This document shows positions 6,703-13,444 of a stretch of 15,879 nucleotides of DNA, in pieces. Origin of the DNA: Comamonadaceae bacterium (GTDB lineage: Bacteria; Pseudomonadota; Gammaproteobacteria; Burkholderiales; Burkholderiaceae_C); assembly GCA_947458415.1 (NCBI GenBank), contig CANGZG010000041.1, positions 1-15,879 of the forward strand, in the 5' to 3' direction. How positions within the stretch are numbered: position 1 is the first letter of the stretch; the number at the start of each line of letters is the position of its first letter. A program made the position numbers and the translations under genes. Under the pieces are notes generated by a model. It saw only the letters and a list, made by a program, of their open reading frames with translations, was not told the DNA's origin and made no database searches.

Positions 6703-7407
6703 TCAGGTGCAGCCAAGTTGTTTGGCCAAGTCAAGCAAATCGCTCGCTGAGTAATCCACTGGGGTGCGAGCCACCGATTCGCCTAACCCTGGGCCGTGCT
6801 CATCGGGTCTGGCGATGAAAGCGGTTTTCAAGCCAGCACGAGCCGCGGCGAGCAGGTCGTCGGAGTGTGCCGCCACCATCATGGTTTCTTCTGGCAGGCA
6901 ACCCAATGCCGCGGCAGACGCTTGGTAAACCACGGCTTGGGGTTTGTAGTCCTTGGCAATTTCAGCGCCGGTGATGGCATCCCAATGCCATTGGTTGTGC
7001 CTGGCAAGGTGGACCATCAAAGCAATGTGGCCGTTAGAACAGGGTGCCAAGATAAATGATTTGCGCAATTGGGCCAAGCCGGCTTGCACCTCTGTCCATT
7101 GCGCCAAATGGTGCCAGCAAAGGTTGAGTGTGTGGCGCGTGGACTCGTCCACGTGCTGCCAACCGAGTGCTGTCAAAACCGTGTCTAAGTTGTCGCGGTG
7201 CAGTTCGTCCAATTTGCAAAAGCCACGTTGACCACTGCGAATCTTCTCCATGGCGGGTTGGTATTGCGCGCGCCATGCATCGGCAAACGCCCCCCAGTCA
7301 GTGTTCAAGCCCAATGGCGAGAGATGGGTTTTGGCGTCTTGCGCAATGCTGCTGCGCCAGTCCACCAAGGTTCCAAAGACGTCAAATACCAAAGCACGAA
7401 TGGTCAT
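6703..7407 (-). CDS. Haloacid dehalogenase type II family hydrolase (HAD superfamily)
   Basis: This is a 234-residue HAD-superfamily protein. Motif I is LVFDVFGTLVDW with nucleophile Asp9; the position two further on, Asp in phosphatases, is Phe11, which is the pattern of L-2-haloacid dehalogenases (DxY/F) rather than of phosphatases. Motif II is CSNGH (Ser124, Asn125), motif III is Lys155 in DYKPQAVVYQ, and motif IV is MVAAHSDDLLAA (Asp183/Asp184). The helical cap lies at about residues 15-95. The expected chemistry is hydrolytic displacement of halide from a short 2-haloacid through an aspartyl ester, but many chromosomal members have no known halogenated substrate. The start ATG at 7407-7405 is 6 bases after the tyrB stop on the same strand, so the two are probably one transcript; the ribosome site is weak, fitting coupling. 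It converges on the dioxygenase gene. The family is sure; the substrate is unknown. Confidence 0.85.
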   Translation of the reverse strand: MTIRALVFDVFGTLVDWRSSIAQDAKTHLSPLGLNTDWGAFADAWRAQYQPAMEKIRSGQRGFCKLDELHRDNLDTVLTALGWQHVDESTRHTLNLCWHHLAQWTEVQAGLAQLRKSFILAPCSNGHIALMVHLARHNQWHWDAITGAEIAKDYKPQAVVYQASAAALGCLPEETMMVAAHSDDLLAAARAGLKTAFIARPDEHGPGLGESVARTPVDYSASDLLDLAKQLGCT

Positions 7408-7413
7408 GTCAAA

Positions 7414-8613
7414 TCACTTTAAAACGGTGGCAATGGCCTTGCACACATGGCCAATGTTTTGGTTGTTCAACGCAGCGACACACATGCGACCGGTGTCGGT
7501 GCCGTAGACCCCAAATTCAGAGCGAAGCCGCACCATTTGTTCTTTGGTGAGTCCAGAGTAGCTGAACATGCCGATTTGGCGGGTGATGAAACCCATGTCT
7601 TGTGTGATGCCCGCGCTCTTCAAGCCATCCACCAATTGTTGGCGCATCGATTTGATGCGCACACGCATTTCAGACAGTTCTTTCTCCCATAACTGTCGCA
7701 GTTCAGGGTTTTGCAATACCGCGGCCACCACAGCGCCGCCATGCGTGGGCGGGTTGGAGTAGTTGGTGCGAATCACGATTTTGAGTTGCGACAACACCCG
7801 AGCGGCTTCGTCAGCAGACTCGCAAAGCACAGACAAAGCACCGACCCGCTCACCATACAGGCTGAAGCTTTTGGAAAACGACGTGGCCACCAAAAAATTC
7901 AAACCGGCCTTCACAAATTTATGGATCACTGCGCCGTCTTCGGTAATGCCATGTCCAAATCCTTGGTAAGCCATGTCCAAAAATGCGGTGAGTTGTTTGG
8001 CCTTGACCACCTCAACCACTTTGTCCCAATCTTCGCTGGTGATGTCGTAGCCAGTTGGGTTGTGGCAGCAAGCATGCAGCACCACAACCGTGCCGGGTGC
8101 AGCAGCTTTGAGGCTGTCGAGCATGCCTTGCAGATTGACGCCGCGTGCAGTTGCGTCGTAATAGGCATAGGTATCCACGGCGAACCCGGCTGCGGTGAAA
8201 AGCGCCCTGTGGTTTTCCCAGCTGGGGTCGCTGATCAGCACTTTGGCTGTGGGGTTGAGTTTCTTTAAAAAGTCAGCGCCAATCTTCAGACCACCCGTGC
8301 CGCCCAATGCTTGCACGGTCGCCACCCGACCAGCGCCAATCACGGCCGAGTCAGCACCAAACACCAGCGATTTGACGGCAGCGTCATAAGCCGCAATGCC
8401 GTCAATCGGCAAATAGCCACGCGCGGTGGGCTTGGACATCAAGGTGTGTTCTGCTTGTTGAACGCATTTGAGCAATGGCAACTTGCCTTGGTCGTCGAAA
8501 TAAACGCCAACGCCCAAATTCACTTTGATGGGGGACTGATCGGCCGCAAATTGTTCATTCAATCCCAGGATAGGGTCGCGGGGCGCCATTTCAACGGCAG
8601 AAAAAAGTGACAT
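7414..8613 (-). CDS. tyrB: Aromatic-amino-acid/aspartate aminotransferase (class I, PLP)
   Basis: This 399-residue class I aminotransferase transfers the amino group between glutamate/2-oxoglutarate and aromatic 2-oxoacids or oxaloacetate, the last step of Phe/Tyr synthesis and an entry to aspartate metabolism. The N-terminus MSLFSAVEMAPRDPILGLNEQF is typical of AspC/TyrB. The PLP-binding lysine is K248 in TSFSKSFSLYGERVG, matching K246 of E. coli AspC. HACCHNPTG carries the cofactor Asn, FLDMAYQGFG the Asp that touches the pyridine nitrogen, and TGRMCVAAL the Arg376 that binds the substrate alpha-carboxylate. The usual GRVNVAG after that Arg is changed to GRMCVAA. AAGGA (the complement of 8620-8624) lies 6 bases before the ATG. 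The gene diverges from uvrB and is followed by the HAD gene after 6 bases. TyrB versus AspC cannot be settled from sequence alone; burkholderial homologues are mostly annotated tyrB. Confidence 0.9.
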   Translation of the reverse strand: MSLFSAVEMAPRDPILGLNEQFAADQSPIKVNLGVGVYFDDQGKLPLLKCVQQAEHTLMSKPTARGYLPIDGIAAYDAAVKSLVFGADSAVIGAGRVATVQALGGTGGLKIGADFLKKLNPTAKVLISDPSWENHRALFTAAGFAVDTYAYYDATARGVNLQGMLDSLKAAAPGTVVVLHACCHNPTGYDITSEDWDKVVEVVKAKQLTAFLDMAYQGFGHGITEDGAVIHKFVKAGLNFLVATSFSKSFSLYGERVGALSVLCESADEAARVLSQLKIVIRTNYSNPPTHGGAVVAAVLQNPELRQLWEKELSEMRVRIKSMRQQLVDGLKSAGITQDMGFITRQIGMFSYSGLTKEQMVRLRSEFGVYGTDTGRMCVAALNNQNIGHVCKAIATVLK

Positions 8614-8744
8614 GGTCTGTCCTTGAGTAAAGGGGGAAAAGCGAGAAGCAGGAAAAACAGCGCAGACTGCGTTAGGCTTGGCGGTTTGGCGAAGATTTTA
8701 GCGGCTTGCTTTTTGCCAGCCAGACAACCTACCCGAGTGAGTGC
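8614..8744. promoter_or_regulatory. Divergent intergenic region between tyrB and uvrB
   Basis: These 131 bases separate the divergent starts of tyrB and uvrB and so should contain both promoters. The only neat symmetry is CGCAG-A-CTGCG at 8661-8671. I do not see a convincing -35/-10 pair for uvrB, and no CTGT-N8-ACAG LexA box of the enterobacterial kind is present. Before uvrB the ribosome site is poor (GAGTGAG at about 8735-8741). Confidence 0.3.
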
Positions 8745-10835
8745 ATGAGCAGTTCCCTAACCATCACTGAAGCACCAGCCGCGGCAACACCAGCGCAAGG
8801 CGAGTGGAAAACATACCCCGGTTCGCCGTTTGAATTGTTCCAGCCTTACCCCCCGGCTGGCGACCAGCCCGTGGCCATCGGTCAGTTGGTAGAAGGCATG
8901 CGCGATGGGGAAATGTTTCAAACCCTGTTGGGTGTCACGGGCTCTGGCAAGACATTCACCATGGCCAATGTGATTGCACAAATGGGCAGACCAGCCATCA
9001 TTTATGCGCCAAACAAAACGCTTGCCGCGCAGCTCTACAGCGAGTTCAGAGAGTTTTTTCCCAAAAATGCGGTGGAGTATTTCGTCAGTTATTACGACTA
9101 TTACCAACCCGAAGCTTATGTGCCTCAGCGGGATTTGTTCATCGAAAAAGACAGTGCCATCAATGAGCACATTGAGCAAATGCGTTTGTCCTGTACCAAG
9201 AGTTTGCTAGAGCGACGCGATGTCATCATTGTGGCCACGGTGTCTGCCATTTATGGCATCGGTGAGCCCGAGAGTTACCACCAAATGGTGATGACCTTGA
9301 GAGTGGGCGACAAGCCCGGGCAGCGCGACATCATTGCGCAATTGGTTCGCATGCAATATGACCGCAATGACATGGAGTTTTCACGCGGGCGTTTCAGGGT
9401 CCGGGGTGACACCATCGATGTATTTCCTGCCGAACACAGTGAGTTGGCCATTCGCATCGAATTGTTTGACGATGAAATTGAAAGTTTGCAGTTGCTGGAC
9501 CCGTTGACAGGCCGCGTCATCCAAAAAATTCCTCGCTTCACCGTATACCCTTCTAGCCATTACGTCACGCCCAGAGACAAAGTCTTGGCCGCGGTAGAGA
9601 CCATCAAGCAAGAGCTGGGGGATCGATTGAAAGAACTGGTTGGCATGGGCAAGTTGGTGGAGGCGCAACGTCTAGAGCAACGCACCCGCTTTGACTTGGA
9701 GATGCTCAGCGAAATCGGGCATTGCAAGGGCATTGAAAACTACACACGCCATTTGTCTGGCGCCGCTCCGGGTGAACCGCCCAGCACCCTGACCGATTAC
9801 TTGCCCAAAGATGCCCTCATGTTTTTCGATGAAAGCCATGTGTTGATGGGCCAGTTCTCTGGCATGTACAACGGCGACAGGGCGCGCAAAACCACCTTGG
9901 TGGAATACGGTTTTCGCTTGCCCAGTGCACTTGACAACCGGCCATTGAAGCTGGAGGAATTCGAGCGCCGCATGCGCCAATTGGTGTTTGTGTCCGCGAC
10001 GCCTTCAGACTATGAAAAAACCCACTCCGGTCAGGTGGTCGAGCAAGTGGTGCGTCCCACGGGCTTGGTTGACCCGCAGGTGGAGGTTCGCCCGGCCACC
10101 CACCAAGTGGATGATGTGCTTCAAGAAATCCGGATCCGCACTGACAAAAGTGAACGCGTGTTGATCACCACGTTGACCAAACGCATGGCCGAGCAATTGA
10201 CCGATTACCTCGGTGACAACGGCGTGAAAGTACGTTATTTGCACAGCGACATCGACACGGTTGAGCGGGTTGAAATACTGCGCGACTTGCGACTTGGTGT
10301 GTTCGATGTGTTGGTGGGCATCAACCTGTTGCGAGAGGGCTTGGACTTGCCAGAGGTGTCGCTCGTGGCCATTTTGGATGCCGACAAAGAAGGTTTTTTG
10401 CGCTCTGAGCGCAGCTTGATTCAAACCATCGGCAGGGCTGCTCGCAACTTGGAGGGTCGCGCCATTTTGTACGCCGACCGCATGACTGACTCGATGCAAC
10501 GTGCCATAGGCGAAACCGAGCGGCGGCGCAACAAACAAATTGCGTTCAATTTGGAGAACGGCATCACGCCGCGCGGGGTGGTCAAGGGCATCCGCGATTT
10601 GATCGATGGGGTCTACAGCGAAAAGTCAGACAAAGAGTCGATGCGACTGGAAATCGAACAAGCCAAGCTCCAAGACATGAGCGAAAAAGACGTGGCCAAA
10701 GAGATCAAGCGCCTCGAGAAGCAAATGATGGAGCACGCCCGCAACTTGGAGTTCGAACAGGCGGCTGCCACGCGTGACCAGCTGGGTCGTTTGCGCGCCT
10801 TGACCTTTGGTGCCACGCCCCAAGATAAGGCTTAG
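8745..10835 (+). CDS. uvrB: Excinuclease ABC subunit B
   Basis: UvrB is the damage-verifying helicase-like subunit of nucleotide excision repair: loaded by UvrA, it opens the DNA with its beta-hairpin and recruits UvrC for incision. The chosen start is ATG 8745 (MSSSLTITEAP), giving 696 residues; the frame is open to 8706, but that part has no family similarity. Visible parts in order: FELFQPYPPAGDQPVAI (Q motif), Walker A GVTGSGKT (63-70, K69), beta-hairpin YYDYYQPEAYVPQ from Y116, the domain with SRGRFRVRGDTIDVFPAE, motif II DESH at 362-365, FVSATPSDYE, RVLITTLTKRMAEQLTDYL, GINLLREGLDLPEVSLVAI and QTIGRAARN (motif VI). The UVR domain that binds UvrC is at about 650-683 (EFEQAAATRDQL). Length and motifs are complete. 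It stands between divergent tyrB and the isc operon, with its own promoter expected in the gap upstream. Confidence 0.97.
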   Translation: MSSSLTITEAPAAATPAQGEWKTYPGSPFELFQPYPPAGDQPVAIGQLVEGMRDGEMFQTLLGVTGSGKTFTMANVIAQMGRPAIIYAPNKTLAAQLYSEFREFFPKNAVEYFVSYYDYYQPEAYVPQRDLFIEKDSAINEHIEQMRLSCTKSLLERRDVIIVATVSAIYGIGEPESYHQMVMTLRVGDKPGQRDIIAQLVRMQYDRNDMEFSRGRFRVRGDTIDVFPAEHSELAIRIELFDDEIESLQLLDPLTGRVIQKIPRFTVYPSSHYVTPRDKVLAAVETIKQELGDRLKELVGMGKLVEAQRLEQRTRFDLEMLSEIGHCKGIENYTRHLSGAAPGEPPSTLTDYLPKDALMFFDESHVLMGQFSGMYNGDRARKTTLVEYGFRLPSALDNRPLKLEEFERRMRQLVFVSATPSDYEKTHSGQVVEQVVRPTGLVDPQVEVRPATHQVDDVLQEIRIRTDKSERVLITTLTKRMAEQLTDYLGDNGVKVRYLHSDIDTVERVEILRDLRLGVFDVLVGINLLREGLDLPEVSLVAILDADKEGFLRSERSLIQTIGRAARNLEGRAILYADRMTDSMQRAIGETERRRNKQIAFNLENGITPRGVVKGIRDLIDGVYSEKSDKESMRLEIEQAKLQDMSEKDVAKEIKRLEKQMMEHARNLEFEQAAATRDQLGRLRALTFGATPQDKA

Positions 10836-10856
10836 TGCCAGACTTTGTGGGGCTAT

Positions 10857-10898
10857 TACCCGACTAATTTGTTTGGCTTTGTGTTAAAGTTGACTAAT
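10857..10898 (+). promoter_or_regulatory. Probable iscR promoter with upstream IscR-like half-site
   Basis: A plausible core promoter is TTGTTT (10869-10874) with ACTAAT (10893-10898) at an 18-base spacing; the match is only moderate. Just upstream, TTACCCGACTAATTT (10857-10871) matches the left arm of the IscR type-1 motif, but the right arm is absent. The GACT of this half-site and that of the full operator downstream are exactly 30 bases apart, close to three helical turns. No terminator hairpin for uvrB is visible in the gap that starts at 10836. Confidence 0.45.
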
Positions 10899-10910
10899 CC
10901 AGTCGACAAA
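10886..10910 (+). promoter_or_regulatory. IscR type-1 operator upstream of iscR
   Basis: GACT (10892-10895) and AGTC (10901-10904) form an inverted repeat with the 5-base spacer AATCC, preceded by TT and followed by GAC. This fits the type-1 consensus bound by [2Fe-2S]-IscR (YYGACT...AGTCRR) at nearly every defined position, with one spacer mismatch. It lies 20 bases before the iscR start and would overlap the proposed -10 and transcription start, so binding should repress the whole operon when clusters are plentiful. The consensus is quoted from memory of E. coli work. Confidence 0.75.
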
Positions 10911-10929
10911 GCAGCTTCAAGGAGTTTTT

Positions 10930-11466
10930 ATGCGTCTCACCACCAAAGGCCGTTTCGCTGTCACCGCCATGATTGACCTGGCTTTGCGCCAGAACAACGG
11001 GCCAGTCACCTTGGCTGCCATCAGCCAGCGTCAGCAAATCTCCCTGTCATACCTCGAGCAATTGTTCGGCAAACTGCGCCGTCACAACTTGGTCGAATCC
11101 ACCCGTGGCCCCGGCGGCGGGTATACCCTGGGCCGCAAAGCCACCGAAATCTCTGTGGCAGACATCATTTTGTCTGTCGATGAACCCATCGACGCCACCC
11201 ACTGTGCTGGCAAAGAAAATTGCATGGGCGAAACTGGGCGTTGCATGACCCACGAATTGTGGACATCGCTCAACCAACGCATGATTGACTTTTTAAACTC
11301 CGTCAACTTGCAAAAATTGGTCGATGACCAACTGGCCAAAGGCCTGCTGATCGAAGACAAGCCATCCGTCAAGCGCGCCATCACCTCCGCGCCCGTGGTC
11401 AAACCCATTCGTGTCAACGCACCCAACTCCGTGTTTGCATTGGGTAACGTGTTTGGCAAAGGCTGA
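10930..11466 (+). CDS. iscR: Fe-S cluster-sensing transcriptional regulator IscR (Rrf2 family)
   Basis: This 178-residue Rrf2-type regulator carries a [2Fe-2S] cluster supplied by the Isc machinery; the cluster form binds type-1 sites and represses isc. The winged helix-turn-helix is at 1-70: MRLTTKGRFAVTAMIDLAL, the recognition helix SLSYLEQLFGKLRR with Glu43, and the wing TRGPGGGYTLGR. Cluster ligands are C92, C98, C105 and H108 in HCAGKENCMGETGRCMTHELW. The gap between the second and third Cys is six residues, one more than in E. coli (C92, C98, C104, H107). A C-terminal tail of about 40 residues after DDQLAKG makes the protein a little longer than E. coli IscR (162). AAGGAG (10919-10924) sits 5 bases before ATG. 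It is the first gene of the operon; iscS starts 6 bases after its stop, and the upstream operator implies autoregulation. Confidence 0.96.
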   Translation: MRLTTKGRFAVTAMIDLALRQNNGPVTLAAISQRQQISLSYLEQLFGKLRRHNLVESTRGPGGGYTLGRKATEISVADIILSVDEPIDATHCAGKENCMGETGRCMTHELWTSLNQRMIDFLNSVNLQKLVDDQLAKGLLIEDKPSVKRAITSAPVVKPIRVNAPNSVFALGNVFGKG

Positions 11467-11472
11467 TTGAAC

Positions 11473-12693
11473 ATGGACATGACCCCGCATTTCCCCATCT
11501 ATCTTGACTACGGCGCCACCAATCCATGCGACGAGCGCGTGGTTGACGCCATGATCCCGTGGTTGCGTGAACATTTCGGCAACCCGGCTTCGCGCAGTCA
11601 TGCTTGGGGTTGGGAGGCGGAGGAAGCAGTCGAAAAAGCCCGTGTTCATGTGGCTGACTTGCTTGGCGCAGATCCCCGTGAAATTGTTTGGACTTCCGGC
11701 GCCACCGAATCCAACAACCTCGCCATCAAGGGTGCCGCGCATTTCTATAAAGCCAAAGGCAAACACCTGATCACGGTCAAGACCGAGCACAAAGCGGTGC
11801 TTGACACCATGCGTGAATTGGAGCGTCAGGGCTTCGAGGTGACTTACCTCGATGTGCAAGAAGACGGCTTGCTCGACCTCAACAAGTTGAAGGATGCGAT
11901 CCGCCCTGACACCTCGCTGATCAGTGTCATGTTTGTGAACAACGAAATTGGCGTCATTCAAGACATCGTCACGATTGGCAACATGTGTCGCGAAAAAGGC
12001 ATCATTTTTCACGTGGATGCGGCGCAGGCCACCGGCAAGGTCGAGATCAACATGGAACAACTCCCTGTGGATTTGATGAGCTTGGCTTCTCACAAAACCT
12101 ACGGTCCCAAAGGCATTGGCGCTTTGTATGTGCGTCGCAAACCGCGTGTTCGCCTTGAGGCGCAAATGCACGGCGGCGGTCATGAGCGCGGCATGCGCAG
12201 TGGCACATTGCCGACCCACCAATGCGTTGGCATGGGCGAGGCTTTTCGCATCGCAAAGCTTGAGATGGCGCAAGACAACGCCAAGGCGCGTCATCTGCAA
12301 CAGCGTTTGTTGGCCGGCTTGAAAGACATCGAACAGGTGTTTGTCAACGGACATTTGACACAGCGCGTGCCACACAATTTGAACATCAGCTTCAACTATG
12401 TAGAAGGCGAATCGCTGATCATGGGCATCAAAGGGTTGGCGGTTTCTTCGGGCTCTGCATGCACCTCAGCCAGTCTGGAGCCCAGTTATGTCTTGCGCGC
12501 ACTGGGCCGCAGCGATGAATTGGCACACAGCAGTTTGCGCATGACCATCGGTCGTTTTTCAACCGAAGAAGAAATCGATTACGCCATTTCCACCATCCGA
12601 TTGAACGTCAGCAAGTTGCGTGACCTCAGTCCTTTGTGGGACATGTACAAAGAAGGCATCGATATCAGCACCATCCAGTGGGCTGCACATTGA
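11473..12693 (+). CDS. iscS: Cysteine desulfurase IscS
   Basis: IscS is a PLP enzyme that takes sulfur from L-cysteine as a persulfide and gives it to IscU and other acceptors. With ATG 11473 it has 406 residues, against 404 in E. coli; TTG 11467 and ATG 11479 are alternative starts. PIYLDYGATNPCD is the N-terminal signature, SGATESNNLAIKG and VKTEHKAVLD (His for catalysis) follow, the PLP lysine is K208 in SLASHKTYGPKG, and the persulfide-forming cysteine is C330 in SSGSACTSASLEPS. Both are shifted by two from E. coli (K206, C328), a sign that the start is right. The C-terminus has the tail LWDMYKEGIDISTIQWAAH that contacts IscU. It is the second gene of the operon, 6 bases after iscR, and is followed by a 39-base gap before iscU, the largest gap inside the operon. 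Confidence 0.97.
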   Translation: MDMTPHFPIYLDYGATNPCDERVVDAMIPWLREHFGNPASRSHAWGWEAEEAVEKARVHVADLLGADPREIVWTSGATESNNLAIKGAAHFYKAKGKHLITVKTEHKAVLDTMRELERQGFEVTYLDVQEDGLLDLNKLKDAIRPDTSLISVMFVNNEIGVIQDIVTIGNMCREKGIIFHVDAAQATGKVEINMEQLPVDLMSLASHKTYGPKGIGALYVRRKPRVRLEAQMHGGGHERGMRSGTLPTHQCVGMGEAFRIAKLEMAQDNAKARHLQQRLLAGLKDIEQVFVNGHLTQRVPHNLNISFNYVEGESLIMGIKGLAVSSGSACTSASLEPSYVLRALGRSDELAHSSLRMTIGRFSTEEEIDYAISTIRLNVSKLRDLSPLWDMYKEGIDISTIQWAAH

Positions 12694-12732
12694 GTTGTTT
12701 GGTTTGAGAGTGTTGTTTACCCGGAAAAAATC

Positions 12733-13119
12733 ATGGCTTATTCAGAAAAAGTGATCGACCATTACGAAAATCCCCGCAACGTTGGTACGTTCGAAAAAGG
12801 GGACGACTCTGTGGGCACAGGCATGGTCGGCGCGCCTGCTTGCGGCGATGTGATGAAGTTGCAAATCAAAGTCAACCCGACCACAGGCATCATCGAAGAC
12901 GCACGCTTCAAAACCTACGGCTGTGGTTCAGCGATTGCATCATCTTCCTTGGTCACTGAATGGGTCAAAGGCAAAACGCTCGATCAAGCCGCCGCGTTGA
13001 AGAACAGCGAAATCGCCCAAGAGTTGGCTTTGCCTCCCGTCAAAATCCATTGTTCCATTTTGGCCGAAGACGCGATCAAGGCGGCGGTGGAAGATTACAA
13101 AAAGAAGCACGCACACTGA
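12733..13119 (+). CDS. iscU: Iron-sulfur cluster assembly scaffold IscU
   Basis: IscU is the scaffold on which [2Fe-2S] clusters are built from IscS sulfur before delivery by HscA/HscB. The 128-residue product is very close to E. coli IscU. Cluster ligands are C37 with Asp39 in GAPACGDVMKLQ, C64 in KTYGCGSAIASSS, and C107 in the LPPVKIHC segment; LPPVK (100-104) is the HscA recognition motif. One residue is inserted in the VNPTTG loop compared with E. coli, which moves the last two cysteines by one. The ribosome site is weak (GGA about 10 bases before ATG). The stop is 1 base from iscA, so the two are probably translationally coupled. Confidence 0.97.
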   Translation: MAYSEKVIDHYENPRNVGTFEKGDDSVGTGMVGAPACGDVMKLQIKVNPTTGIIEDARFKTYGCGSAIASSSLVTEWVKGKTLDQAAALKNSEIAQELALPPVKIHCSILAEDAIKAAVEDYKKKHAH

Positions 13120-13120
13120 C

Positions 13121-13444
13121 ATGGCTGTCTCAATGACCGAAGCCGCAGCGCGGCATGTCAACAGATACTTGAGCAAGCGCGGCAAGGGCGTGGGCGTGCG
13201 TCTGGGTGTCAAAACCACAGGCTGTTCTGGCCTTGCATACAAGCTCGAATACGTCGACGAGCTCGCAACTGAAGATGTCGTGTTTGAAGCGCATGGTTTG
13301 AAGATTCTGATCGACCCCAAAAGCTTGGCTTACCTGGATGGCACAGAACTCGATTTTGTGCGTGAAGGCCTGAACGAAGGTTTCAAATTCAATAATCCCA
13401 ACGAGCGCGACCGTTGCGGCTGTGGTGAATCTTTCCGGGTTTGA
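13121..13444 (+). CDS. iscA: A-type iron-sulfur carrier IscA
   Basis: IscA is an A-type carrier that receives or helps form clusters, especially [4Fe-4S], and passes them to apo-proteins. At 107 residues it has the same length as E. coli IscA. The three conserved cysteines are C35 (KTTGCSGLAY) and C99/C101 in the C-terminal RCGCGESF. GLKILIDPKSLAYLDGTELDF and LNEGFKFNNPN are family signatures. The start ATG 13121 lies one base after the iscU stop; an in-frame ATG at 13133 would remove only four residues and is less likely given the length match. The stop overlaps the hscB start by one base (TGATG). Confidence 0.96.
   Translation: MAVSMTEAAARHVNRYLSKRGKGVGVRLGVKTTGCSGLAYKLEYVDELATEDVVFEAHGLKILIDPKSLAYLDGTELDFVREGLNEGFKFNNPNERDRCGCGESFRV

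Noticed and set aside
8706..8744. Thirteen-codon N-terminal extension of uvrB
   Set aside because: There is no resemblance to UvrB and no better ribosome site; ATG 8745 gives a normal length.
8614..8744. LexA/SOS box upstream of uvrB
   Set aside because: No CTGT-N8-ACAG or close variant was found on either strand of the gap.
10836..10885. Intrinsic terminator after uvrB
   Set aside because: No GC-rich stem followed by a T-run is visible in the gap.
11293..12375. Long open frame (360 codons) on the - strand opposite iscR/iscS
   Set aside because: It lies wholly antisense to well-conserved iscR and iscS, its translation has no recognisable motif and is rich in His/Ala/Val as expected from reverse reading of these codons.
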